64,000 nt of DNA, taken from positions 1,302,001 through 1,366,000 of the forward strand of contig JABMLP010000013.1 of the NCBI GenBank assembly GCA_013176395.1, written 5' to 3'. Source of the DNA: Venturia oleaginea. Its lineage: Eukaryota > Ascomycota > Dothideomycetes > Venturiales > Venturiaceae. The notes under the pieces are model-generated. The model saw only the letters and a list, made by a program, of their open reading frames with translations, had not been told where the DNA came from and did no database searches. Both the position numbers and the translations under genes were made by a program. Of the stretch, positions 33,807-50,062 are shown in pieces. Numbering within the stretch: the stretch's first letter is position 1; each line of letters starts with the position of its first letter.

Positions 33807-35763
33807 ATGCTCCGACCTGCTTTTCGTGCTGCGAGTCGCCAATGCCCGTCAGTCAAACGGCCTGTGTCTGCTATATCTTCTATACTCTGTGCAGGAACCG
33901 CCATCCGAATGTCGAGCTCCTCCACACAACCCGTACACCCTCCCGTATCCTCAGCTCTTCCTGCCGATTCATTCCAATTACTGGCCCCTGAGGGGAAGCA
34001 TGGCGAGGCAGAAGATACCCTGTTCGACACTCAAGTGCAAAAAGTGAAGGAATGGTGGAGCAGCCCACGATACGCCGGCATCAAGCGGCCATACACACCA
34101 GAAGATGTTGTTGCGAGAAGAGGGTCATTGCAGCAGACATACCCAAGTTCGTTGATGGCGCGGAAACTATTCAATCTGTTCGAGGAAAGAGCAAAGGAAG
34201 GAAAACCAGTCCACACCATGGGAGCCATTGACCCAGTCCAGATGACACAACAAGCACCAAACCAGGAAGTGCTGTATATCTCCGGCTGGGCCTGCAGTTC
34301 TGTTCTCACTAGTACCAACGAGGTGTCTGCAGATTTTGGCGATTATCCATACAATACCGTTCCCAACCAGGTTCAGCGGCTATTCAAGGCACAACAATTG
34401 CACGACCGAAAACAGTGGGACATCAGACGAAAGTTAAGCCCGGCAGAGCGCAAGAACACACCCTACACCGACTATTTGCGGCCGATAATTGCGGATGGAG
34501 ATACTGGTCACGGAGGTCTTTCTGCTGTTCTCAAATTGGCAAAGCTCTTTGCTGAGAATGGCGCGGCGGCTGTACACTTTGAGGATCAATTGCACGGAGG
34601 CAAGAAATGCGGTCATCTGGCAGGCAAGGTTCTTGTGCCTGTCGGTGACCACATCAATCGCTTGGTGGCTGCAAGATACCAGTGGGATCTTATGGGAGCC
34701 GAGAACCTTGTGATTGCACGAACGGATTCTGAGAGTGGAAAGCTCTTGAGTAGTGCAATTGATGTTCGAGACCATGAATTTATCCTTGGTGTGACCGAGG
34801 ATGTTGAGCCTCTAGCTGAAGTACTGCAGCGTATGGAGATGGAGGGAGCACCAGGTCCTGAAATTGACCAGTATGAGGCTGCGTGGACCAAGAACCACAA
34901 GTTGATCACATACGACGAAGGTGAGTACCTCTCTAGCCACTAACGGACTGTACTAACACTTTCCCACAGCTGTCGTTGCGCAAATGAGATCCGAGGGAGC
35001 GTCCCAATCAACCATTGATGAGTACACTGCAACCACGAAAGCAACCCCAAATCTATCCCTTCCGCGCCGCCGTCAATTAGCCTCAAAATACACACAGAAG
35101 CCCGTTTTCTTCTCATGGGATATTCCGAGAACCCGAGAAGGATTCTATCATTACAAAGCAGGCATCGCAGCAGCAACGAAGCGAGCAATCGAGTACGCAC
35201 CATATGCCGACTTACTGTGGTTAGAAACGGCAGACCCAAGCGTTGAGAAGGCAGCAGGATTTTCAGGAGATATCCACAAGGTGTGGCCAGGCAAGAAGCT
35301 AGTATACAATCTAAGTCCCAGCTTCAACTGGATGGGACACGGTTTTACAGAAGAGAAGCTCAAGAGCTTCGTGTGGGACTTGGCTGAGCATGGGTCAGTC
35401 TTCTTGTTCGATCTGCGGTCGGAAAGCTCATTTACTAATGCTCTGTAGATTCGTGCTCCAGCTCATCTCCCTTGCCGGTCTTCACTCAACCGCCACAATC
35501 ACTAACGAATTATCGAAGGCTTTCAAGACTGATGGTATGCTCGCTTATGTAAACCTCGTTCAAAGGAGAGAAAAAGAATTAGGATGCGACGTGCTCACCC
35601 ACCAAAAATGGAGTGGAGCCAGCTTAGTCGATGGAATGCTTGGTGCTATCCAAAGTGGGAGTAGCGGCAGTAAGAGCATGGGAGAAGGAAACACCGAGAC
35701 CAGTAAGTTGTAAATCTATAAGTGAAGAAATCAATCGCTAACAGCCTTAATCTAGGCTTCTAG
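33807..35763 (+). CDS. mclA: 2-methylisocitrate lyase, mitochondrial (isocitrate lyase family)
   Basis: Splits 2-methylisocitrate into pyruvate and succinate, ending the methylcitrate cycle. Four exons: 33807-34920, 34970-35393, 35449-35702 and 35756-35763; 599 aa. A basic presequence ([20 protein letters not shown]) points to mitochondria; a second in-frame ATG lies at residue 35. The family core includes [60 protein letters not shown] (active site KKCGHL, 266-271, with Leu where glyoxylate-cycle enzymes usually have Met), [13 protein letters not shown] and [19 protein letters not shown]. The last intron (35703-35755, 53 nt, branch GCTAAC) precedes a two-codon exon giving ...TETSF. If it is retained, the frame reads ...TETSKL and stops at 35711-35713. 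Confidence 0.93.
35703..35755 (+). other. Terminal intron of methylisocitrate lyase gene encoding a cryptic C-terminal SKL
   Basis: Phase-1 intron after ACC A. Its first bases GTAAGTTG continue the exon as AGT AAG TTG TAA, i.e. Ser-Lys-Leu-stop. The donor, branch (GCTAAC) and acceptor (TCTAG) are all good, so splicing should be efficient. Retention would create a perfect PTS1 tripeptide. Confidence 0.75.
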
Positions 35764-37859
35764 AACGCTCTCGTCTGTATAGAAACATGAATAGCGTCGG
35801 ACTGCGACCAAGTTGATCCCTTATGCAATTGAAGGTTCATCATGGTACTCAGCACCGCCATCTATCAACTCTGCGTCGTCAGCCCTGAGGATGAAGAGAC
35901 CGGTCTCTCCCCTCGTCTCTTTGTTCGACGTCTTGCGGTATGTTTTATGATATCAAAGACACTCTCGTTTGAACACTCAGAGACACTGAATCAAACCACA
36001 GGATACCAACAAGCCAGCCTATAAGATAATTGACATCACCATAGCCCCAATATGGAGAATCATACACACTTGCAATTATGTCTCCAGCTTACAGACTCAT
36101 CTGCCACGTAGTACAGTCTCCAGATCACTCACACATCTGCGTCGGTTTGCCTCCTAGGATTCGTCGCCAAATGCTTTACGATCGATTTGACGAGGTCGAA
36201 TCTGATTCCATGCATTTTTTGATCAGTTCGCCACAGACGGCGGAGGTAATGAGCGAGAGATGCCAGAGGCTCAATAGTAGTCTGAAAGAGACCAGCGTGT
36301 GTGTTCGTTCAGGTGAGGGGGCGAGTGAATGAAGACGGATATGCTTGCTGTTGGGCCGAGCTTATGAAACAGAATGAGGATGACTTGGTCGCAGTTTGGG
36401 TTGTGAGTCTGTGGATGGGGACGAGGAAGGTGGTTGTAGAAGGATGGATTATGCTATCACCCTGAGAGCATACAGGAAAATAATGACGCTTGAAAGACTC
36501 TTTACCTTATATTAGCGAGAATCGTGTGTGGTTGAATGATCTTTGCTCGTTCCGGACTCACAGACACTGTCCAGGCCAGGTAGGTAGTGTAACCAATTTC
36601 TAACAACCAACAACCAGGGTACTACTTACAACATAAAAGAGGCAATATAACCACTTCCCTGCTGAAATTAGAGTTGCCTCCAAAGGACCAAAGATGAAAT
36701 GGACGACACCTGAGTGATTCTATAATATGAATCAGACGCGAATTCTTGACATGGACACCGTCGTCCTGAGAATGCATACCGAACCCTCGCTCCCGAAGGA
36801 AATGGCTTAGCAGGCCACCGCGTTAACCATTCCGCCAAAGTGCCTGACTGTATGGAACGCGTTGCAGTTGATTTGCATTTATAGGTGAGATTTTGGTGGA
36901 GGGTACAGGAGAGCTTGGTGTTGGATCTGAGATCGGCAGGTTTCTGCACCACTGCCGTTGAAGAAGAGCTTGGAGGCTTGTAATCCATTGACGAACAAGA
37001 TGATTTGGCTGTCTTGTGCGTATTGACACGAATTTCGTTGTTTCCCAAATGCGGTCCAAATGCTGTTTGCCACTTTCAAAAAGAAGGAATAGGCGACATA
37101 TGTCGTTGGAAATATCGAACCGGACACTTTCTTGACCATCAGAAGAACTGACTTGCCTCTCTCCGAGGTCATAGGATTGTCTTCGCCACCGCGACTATCT
37201 ATCAGCATCTTTAAATTAACCTCTGAGTTACAAGAGGCTGTCATACGCGTGTCCCTTGCCAAGATTGAGCCTGTAAATTTCATAAGATATTCTCTCTATT
37301 TGGGATGATTAGGCTTGGGTAGGCAAGCTGCCAACTTTGCGCGCAGCGACAGTTGCTGATGGTCGCAGTGTTGCCGGTTTTCAGTGTGGTATATAAGTTG
37401 AACGAGGTATTTTGGTTCGAGGAGGGAGAGTTAGCTACGTAGTTATCGAATGGGGTGGGCCAGCGGTATTCGATCGTTTATCATGTACGAATATTGTTAT
37501 GATGGTGGAATTTGACGAGGCTGAAACATGATTCACAGCCTCACAACACCCACCTATAATAGCGTTACTGTTGCGAAGAACTGGTACATATGACCATAGA
37601 AGTAAGAGAAATCAAAATCACGGATAATTCTCATATCGGCGGATTAGTAGTCGGGTAGGTGACCCTCGGCGAATCCCCGCTGCCGTATGTCTTTATCTTT
37701 TTCACCAATCCGCGGTGAGGTCATTTCTTCTTTTAGCGAATCCGTTGTCTATCTATTTGTGCCATTCTGTTTTGAGACTCGCAAAGCTTTATCGAGAAGT
37801 GGGAATTTATAAGCGAGTTGCTTAAAGAAAGGATTTGATAACATTAATCGGAAAGTGTG
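35764..37859. other. Intergenic region with one tRNA-like relic
   Basis: 2.1 kb between methylisocitrate lyase and the second transposon. Apart from the tRNA-Ser-like segment at 36770-36844, no gene is supported. The minus-strand frames around 36670-37280 overlap that relic and lack domains. Confidence 0.5.
36770..36844 (-). tRNA. tRNA-Ser(GCU)-like pseudogene or SINE head
   Basis: Reading down from 36844, the strand begins GGCACTTTGGCGG. It has a normal D arm/box A (TGGCGGAATGGTTAACGCGG), an anticodon arm TGGC-CTGCTAA-GCCA with anticodon GCT, and a Ser-type variable arm (TTTCCTTCGGGAGCG). The T arm and 3' acceptor strand are not recognisable: GGTTCGGTATGC replaces the expected GGTTCGAATCC and no AAGTGCC follows. 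It is therefore probably not a functional tRNA. Confidence 0.5.
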
Positions 37860-37885
37860 ACGTATTCGACCACCCGAACCGCCAA
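37860..37885 (+). repeat. Left terminal inverted repeat of second pogo element
   Basis: About 26 bp, 24 of which match the reverse complement of 38909-38934. It begins right after the end of the transposase-derived frame. Confidence 0.8.
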
Positions 37886-37908
37886 TCTCTTGGCACGACC
37901 AACTCATG

Positions 37909-38680
37909 TTACCACTCTTCAATTTTATCGCTATCAACAATAGATTCCAAGTCTGTCGTGCTGCTATCTGATTCAGAAGATATCTCAATATCTTTTTTAC
38001 ACGTTCGCGCATTGTGCCCAGTCGCGCCGCAGTTCCCACAGCGCCTTTGAGTTGGTCGGGCTGTTTCTTGACCACTACTACTACGAGCATTCTTTGATCC
38101 CTGAGGCGCAACAGACGCCTCAGCAGCTACCCGCACTGCTGCAGTCCCATACTCCAAAGTGCCACCTTGCTGGATCCGCTTTCTTTTACGCCATTTTCGC
38201 TTCGTCATTACTGCCAATTGCTCTTCAAGCTCGTGGTTTCGTGCAACAAGTAAAGCGTTTTGGTGCAGCATCAATTCAGCGCCTTTAACAGTAACTGGTG
38301 ACCGAGTAAAAGACTCGCTTACGAGCTTGGATCGGGATCCAAATTCATGAGTATTGCTTGGAGTCTTTGACTGCCATGGCGTTTCTAGGAGACGGGGTTC
38401 TGGCGGGGTACGTAGCCGTAGATTGAAGGCTACCTTGAGCTCATCTGAGCGCGTTACGAATCTCTCAGCCCAGTTTTTGCCTACTGGCTCTCCACCGCGT
38501 ATACACAGTAGTTTATCCGCCATATCTGCCACCTCACACAGCCGGGGCGCAAATCCTCGCGAACTGAAGTCGAGAATATATTGGATAAGCGTTTGCTCCT
38601 CGGTAAGGGTAAGTTTCCGACCGTTTGGTGGTTTTTCGAGGATAAATGGGACTCCTCGGGCGCGATCAGAGAGGTTTGTG
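37909..38680 (-). pseudogene. Gutted pogo transposase: HTH joined to C-terminal zinc knuckle
   Basis: Minus-strand frame beginning without a clear ATG. The N-terminal part reads KLTLTEEQTLIQYILDFSSR, then GKNWAERFVTRSDELKVAFN, a CENP-B-type DNA-binding domain. It runs directly into WQSKTPSNTHEFGSRSKLV, the region normally found after the DDE domain, then a basic coiled segment (KRKWRKRKRIQQGG), and then a zinc knuckle RRCGNCGATGHNARTCKK (C-x2-C-x4-H-x4-C) and an acidic tail ending EEW. The whole nuclease domain (about 200 residues) is missing, yet the frame stays open across the junction. Confidence 0.85.
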
Positions 38681-38802
38681 TCACGGCTAGTAGTAACTAA
38701 TGAAAGGCGTGAGCAGCAATCAGGTATGTACTAAATGTGATAGTGAACTACAGGTAGCTATGTAAATGGGGGCTGGGGGCAAGGCCTACTTATAGGTCTT
38801 GC

Positions 38803-38844
38803 TGTGGCCCGTGTACTGTGGCCCGTGTACTGTGGCCCGTGTAC
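38803..38844. repeat. Tandem repeat, three copies of a 14-bp unit
   Basis: Three perfect copies of TGTGGCCCGTGTAC and a partial fourth, subterminal within the second pogo element. Subterminal repeats can be transposase-binding sites. Confidence 0.92.
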
Positions 38845-38908
38845 TGTGGCGCCTTGTTAGGTACTTGGACACTGTGGTTGTTCCAGTAGCCTAGCAAGCC
38901 GTCACAGT

Positions 38909-38934
38909 TTGGCAGTTCGGGTGGTGGAATACGT
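38909..38934 (-). repeat. Right terminal inverted repeat of second pogo element
   Basis: Inverted partner of 37860-37885, with two mismatches in 26 bp. Confidence 0.8.
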
Positions 38935-39300
38935 AATACATTTTATATATTTTTATTTTTCAAGCTAGTTCGTAGTAAGAGAAACGAATGACACTCAGTT
39001 TTTGCTCGGCTTCCAATTCAAGGAATTTAGACTCCATGTAGCTGTATAGCAAAGCGATTAATTTGTAATCAATCAAAGCAAGCCAATTGGAAATGTTCGT
39101 TGAAGTTCTTATTGAGTTACGAGACTACCAACCTTTTCTCTTCGTGTCTAACAACTCACCACTCCTACTACGTAATAAATGATCGTAATCCAATCCTTTC
39201 TTTCAAGGACAAAACATTTCCCGCCGGTATTTTAGAGTTGGAATGATGGGAGGACACCACTTTGCACTACAACTGAGAAAAAAGCAAAAAAGTGGATCAA
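38935..39300. other. A/T-rich intergenic stretch
   Basis: Between the second transposon and the tRNA-Thr 3' end. No gene seen. Confidence 0.5.
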
Positions 39301-39383
39301 TGCCTTTGCCCTGGATCGAACAGAGGACCTCGTCATGTCCGGAGCGATACTAGTGACGCGCACTACCACTGTGCTACAAAGGC
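39301..39383 (-). tRNA. tRNA-Thr(AGU) with an 11-nt intron
   Basis: Complete cloverleaf on the minus strand. Acceptor stem GCCTTTG pairs with CAAAGGC plus discriminator A. The D arm is GCAC-AGTGGTA-GTGC. The anticodon stem CGTCA/TGACG encloses CT-AGT-A, then an 11-nt insert (TCGCTCCGGAC) one base 3' of the anticodon, the canonical position of nuclear tRNA introns. The T arm CTCTG-TTCGATC-CAGGG pairs with one G-U. Box A and box B match consensus. The CCA end is not encoded, as expected for a eukaryote. Confidence 0.92.
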
Positions 39384-39691
39384 GTGATGTAAGCTGTGCA
39401 TCATGAAAAAAACATTAAAACCATAGTGGGTTGGCAACAGGACATGCGACACAAACGATAAGTAATATTAACGTCAAAAAACAGAACAGTTATTGGACCC
39501 ACAGTCAGACGAACAATGGGACGATGGTGAAGAGAAGGAGTTTCTGCCAAACGGGAACGCTCATATTGATAGTGAATTCGACGGAAGCAACCAGGTTCGC
39601 TGGACTCCAAGCTCATAAATTGACTAAATTTCCTACTGAATGCTGCTGGGGAAACCCACAAACCAGTCATGATAACGAATCCGAGTCTGCT
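39384..39691. other. Short intergenic region
   Basis: Separates the tRNA-Thr gene from the SDR gene 3' end; nothing else recognised. Confidence 0.5.
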
Positions 39692-40697
39692 TCAATTGAG
39701 AACATAACCACCATCAACAACGAGACTGGTTCCCTGGATGAAACTTGCTTTTTGCGAGCAAAGAAACAAAGCACAATCGGCCACTTCCTCCGGCCTTCCC
39801 ATGCGTTTCATGGGAGCGATTTCAACACTCGCTTGCAACATGCTTGCGACTCGGGGATCGCTGTTGGTCATTGGCGTGTCAATGATTCCAGGACAAACGC
39901 AGTTTATGCGAATTCCATGTTCTGCGTAATCTATTGCATCTCCTCGAGTCATGGCTATTACAGCAGCTTTCGATGCTGAATATGCGGCTGGAAAAATTGT
40001 TAGTGCTCAGATTCCAGCCGCTCCGAATCAGATTGTCAAACTTACTGCACCGTGGGCGTCCGACAATCCCAAGCTGACTGGCAATGTTGACAATCGCACC
40101 TCTTGTCGGTGGTCTTCTTGCATCGCCAAACGGGTCGGGAAGTGGTTGTTGCCTGAGCATCGCTCTCAATTCTGCTCGAGATGAAAGCCAGCATCCACGA
40201 TAGTTGATATCGTTGATCCGATCGAACTCGGGCAAGGAAGTGTTGGTCGAAGATTGATTGTTTCCGAGTATGCCGGCACAATTTACCTGTTCACAATCAC
40301 ATCAACATCTTGCTTCAAGGTTTGGTGAAGGGTATTCAAACAGCATAGTCTAATCTTCCAGTCTCGGAAATTACGCTGTTGATGAAGGCGTTGACAAAGC
40401 GCTCATCTGCAACATCACCAGCCGCGGTGAGAACAACGACATCGGCATTGATAATGGCAATTTCCTCTCTCGTCTGCTCAAGCTTGCTTGCATTGATGTC
40501 GGTGATAGCGATGCATTTGCATCCACTCGCTGCGAAGGCCTTTGCAACAGCAGCTCCAATTCCTGTGCCAGATGTCAATCATAACACCCCGGCAAAGACC
40601 TCGCATGATCAAACTTACCAGATCCAGCGGCGCCAGTAACAAGCGCAACGCCGGGAAACTCGTTGCCGCTCCCCAAGGTCACGGAAGAGACTGACAT
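39692..40697 (-). CDS. Short-chain dehydrogenase/reductase (classical SDR)
   Basis: NAD(P)-dependent oxidoreductase of 278 aa. Four exons: 40697-40619, 40562-40342, 40286-40046 and 39987-39692; introns 55-58 nt. Nucleotide-binding loop TGAAGSGIG (21-29) is assembled across the first intron. It continues with VNCAG (101-105), catalytic Ser170 (IVNIASQLG), and Tyr183/Lys187 in YSASK, then RINCVCPGIIDTPM and the typical end GTSLVVDGGYVLN. The second intron uses a GTTTGA donor. The apparent breaks between frames are all explained by these introns, so this is an intact gene. The substrate is unknown. It stands alone here, flanked by a tRNA and gcn2. Confidence 0.9.
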
Positions 40698-41356
40698 GTT
40701 GCTTGGAGTTCCAAAGGTTTCTGAGAAGTTAACCCAATGCATCAATCTCACGGGCGAGATGATAAGTGATAATCGGCAAGGCGTCCAGGGTCAAAATCAT
40801 TGGACGCAGGGGTAGGAAGGTCCGAGTACTTGTGCTTCCCAGGGACCTGCCTCTTGGTATCCGGATAGTATTTATAGGGTCGTAAGCCTCCTTGAATTGT
40901 GGAGAATCAAGTGAGATCAGCCACGTTCGTACTGGCGGTGCCTACACACCATTTTGCCGGGTCAACAGTCAACACCATCTCAACTCCTCAGCGACGATTG
41001 TGTGAAAACGAGTGCAAAGACTTTCATGAGATTGCTCGGAGCGTACGCAGAAAATTGCTAGGACGGCAGGGTCGGAAGATAAGCAACGCCAAGACGCTTT
41101 CACTGAGACTAACGGCCGGCTCAGGCACAGCTTTGGGCTATAAATTCCCCTCTAGCCGCCTTGACGGCTCCTCTCACCCAGCCTTCGCCAGTCGCCTTGT
41201 TCCTGTGCTCCAATTGTCAGCATCGGCACCATCGCCGATGCTATTTGCATTTCCATGCGATTCCGCTTCCGCATACGACATTTCGGGATCATCAACTGCT
41301 AAGGCAATTTTTTACAGTCTTCCTTGAAGTTTTCATCCGTGTTCTTGCCAGCGTTT
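40698..41356. other. Intergenic, no supported gene
   Basis: Contains the SDR promoter and the gcn2 3' UTR. A plus-strand frame at 40899-41327 lacks domains and is judged noncoding. Confidence 0.5.
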
Positions 41357-47205
<5,849 letters not shown>

Positions 47206-47848
47206 GTCGGCATTCAGCTTTCGACGAGTTGCTGAAGTGAAGTCAGTGTTTCGAGAGGGAATTTGCGGTGAGAAGCAAAAAATGGCCGGCTAGTACGTAC
47301 TTTGTTCAGACCAAGTTCGTAATGGAAGCGAGTTGGACCGGGAAAAGGATGGTTAGTGATCTCGCAGCTGTTCAGCTCACGAGTCACCTGCTGTCTAGCC
47401 GGGAATCATAGTGTTATTTTCGTATGAGTAATTGAGTTGTTGGTGTTGTGTGAATCACAGCCTGTGAGTTGTCGCGAACCATAATGCTAGGCTCATCCCG
47501 TGACAGAGGCTGCGATGGTCGTCGACGCGAAGTGAACATTACTGTAAACATCACGAACACATAAGTCACTTCCACGACACCGCGATCCCCCTCGCTCCTG
47601 CCGACTCAACCGGCCGACACTCGCTCTGAACCGTTTGCATCCCTTGCTTGCCATCTGAACCCTCGATTGTCCCGCATTTGCATCCGGCGCAAACGTTGGA
47701 AAAACTGTGTAAACAACAACTGCTCCGCGTCTTCACGCCCACAACAACGACTACTCCGTTTCTTTATGATCGCACCAAATATCCGCCCATATCGCCGTCT
47801 CTGATGCGACTACACATCCTTACTCATTCGGTCGCATAAATACGTACA
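47206..47848. promoter_or_regulatory. Bidirectional intergenic region gcn2/cut12
   Basis: 643 bp between divergent starts of gcn2 (47205) and cut12 (47849). It should hold both promoters and leaders. No defined elements claimed. Confidence 0.55.
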
Positions 47849-49624
47849 ATGTTATCCTGGTTTACAGGTCAGAGGATGTCGGATTCAAGGGATGATGACG
47901 AACAAGGTTACACACGTTACTTTCCGGGCCGTGGACAAAAATGCTAAGCATTCAATACAGTTGTGCAAGACACTCAAATCGATGCTCCAGAAACACCAGC
48001 ACCAGTCTTTGCTGTACGTGCCTTTAAACATGCCATTTTCGGGACCCCACAGCCTCCTCCCACCGTCGCACCCGCAAGACTTGCAAATGCCACGAAAGAA
48101 TCAGACGACCCCTTTTCCGCCCTGAATCCAAACTCCACCAAAGAGAACGAAAATATCGAGCCTGGCCTATCACCGACGAAGAGGGGCATTCTCAAAACAC
48201 CTGATGGTGGACCTGCGCGTCGAAAAGAGCTTGTTTGGGGTGCTGATGTCATAGACAACGAGGGAAAGAAACAGAGCAGAAGCGGACTACCGGCCAATGC
48301 TCCAGGGAAATTCCCCAGTCCATGGGCTCCAAAGACCCTCGATAGTGCACAAGACAAAATGTCGAAAATTGACGAGAAGAAACCCAAAACAAAGCTGTCA
48401 GAGAAGCTATACGACGCGAAAGCGACTGGCACGAGTCCTAGGGTCAAGGGACGTGCAAAGGACGACGCAGACATCACTATTGACATGCTGGAACCACGGT
48501 CTGAGTCTGGCAGATACTGGAAGGAGCAATATATGGCATACTCGCAAAAGAGCGAGGAAGAGACCAAAAAGTTGATTGCAAAGCAAAAGCTGGCTAGAGA
48601 CTATGCACGGAAGAAGGATGACGAGGCCACTGATCTCCGGAGACAGCTCGAGAGCGAAAGGAAGAAGCGCCACACGCGCGAATCCAGTCTGGAAATGCAA
48701 GTGAAGGATCTCAGAGAACAGTTGAGACAAGCACTGGCCGAGAATGCTAGGACGTGTACGGAAATTGCTATGCTACGCCAACAGGCAGAGGCCACTGCAG
48801 TCTCACAGTCAACTGCGATGGTGCCCAAAATCGTCGCACCGATTGTCTCTCATAGTTCTTCTTCGCCAACCCGAATTAGCAGGACACAGAGATCGCATCT
48901 ACCCGAGAATTCAGCTTCGATTTGGGATGACGCCGCAGTGGACACAGATCTTATCCTCCAACCGTTCCTATCAGCCTCCATAGTACCAGATCGATCGCGT
49001 GGTGAACCATCAGGGAATCGACCGCGACGAGTCCCGCGCCGGCCCACGACTATTTCTAGAAAGGACTCATTGGTCGTCGCCGAAGGTCTATCACAGAAAT
49101 TAGAATCTCGAAAACCGGGAGTCCTCATGGAAACTCCAACACCGCGACCTGGGAGTGTAACAGCAACGCCAACACGAAGAACGCTGGGCGAGCGAGACAT
49201 GAATTTTTTCCTCAGTCCGCCTGCGCCCTCCTTACCTTCTCCGTCAGATCTTGAAAATATGGGTCCGTCGTCGGCGCGAAAACATAGAAGGAATCGGGGT
49301 CGCGATGCAGAGAAACCGGCACCAGATTTATTCCTCTTTGATGATATAGCGCCGCTCGAGGCATTGAGCATGCAAGCTGAACAAGAGACGACGCCCCTAC
49401 CGCCAGCTAAGGACATCAAACCTTCGGGGGCAGTGACACCGGTACCCTCATCACGTAAACACAGGCGAACCGAGGCCAAGCCGGATTTACCTGATGATTC
49501 ACTTGCAGCTGCGAGGACGAAGGTGGCTAAGAAGGTGATAGGGGAATTGCCTGCCGACCGCGTTGCTGCGGCCAAGGCGAGGTTAGCTGCGAGGAAAGCC
49601 AAGGAGAATAAGAGGACGGCTTGA
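47849..49624 (+). CDS. cut12: Spindle pole body protein Cut12-like
   Basis: Structural spindle-pole-body component; in fission yeast Cut12 promotes mitotic activation at the pole. Two exons, 47849-47906 and 47961-49624, 573 aa, with a 54-nt intron of phase 1. The tiny first exon encodes MLSWFTGQRMSDSRDDDEQ, matching the conserved start of fungal Cut12 proteins. It continues PETPAPVFAVRAFKHAIFGT and the motif SPTKRGILKTPDGGPARRK, then LPANAPGKFPSPW. A coiled coil spans about residues 200-300 (YWKEQYMAYSQKSEEETKKL to ENARTCTEIAMLRQQAE). The remainder is basic and disordered. A shorter first exon ending at the GTCAGA donor is possible but loses the conserved TGQR. Confidence 0.85.
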
Positions 49625-50062
49625 TCTTTGTCTTTGTTCCTGTGGCAAGATATGTATATTATTTAACAAGTAGGATTCCGTAGGAAAGAGTCTTGACCTT
49701 TGAGCGCAGGTGTCTGGAGTCTATCATTGTTTAATTGGAAGATCTGGTCGCTCGCTCGTCTTGATGATGCAATCGCATGATCTTCGTCCGAGAGAGACAT
49801 GAATTAATCTATCTTTTCGTCCTTCTCTCGCTCTCTCTACTCAGCTTTTGATACATTACTGTTAAGTTCTCCGACATCTCTTTTCACTTTCGTCGGTATT
49901 AACGTCCAGCTGGTTGAGATTGGTCAAAACCTCTGCTAACAACAAGGATTCAACATGGCACCTACCGATTCAATTCCTACACAAGTGCGTGTGATATGAA
50001 CACGCGCCACATCACAGGCTTCATAAACTTCTCATCATATCCATCATGTAATGCCTATCATT
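49625..50062. other. Convergent 3' intergenic region
   Basis: 438 bp between the converging cut12 and swi5 genes. No gene seen. Confidence 0.5.

Larger units (their letters stand above)
37860..38934. mobile_element. Second pogo/Fot-like element, internally deleted, 1075 bp
   Basis: Imperfect terminal inverted repeats of about 26 bp (24 matches) at 37860-37885 and 38909-38934, starting ACGTATTC and differing in sequence from the element at 6510. Flanking dinucleotides are TG and AA rather than a clean TA duplication. Inside, on the minus strand, an open frame fuses the DNA-binding N-terminus of a transposase to its C-terminal zinc knuckle without the DDE domain. A 14-bp tandem triplet lies near the right end. 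Confidence 0.82.

Noticed and set aside
36668..37283. Minus-strand frames around the tRNA-like relic
   Set aside because: The segment resembling many database proteins (EWLTRWPAKPFPSGARVR) is just a conceptual translation of a tRNA-Ser sequence.
39692..40578. SDR gene appears frameshifted, its pieces lying in different frames
   Set aside because: Four GT-AG introns-and-exons assignments (donors GTAAGT, GTTTGA, GTAAGT) restore one continuous SDR with all motifs, so it is not a pseudogene.
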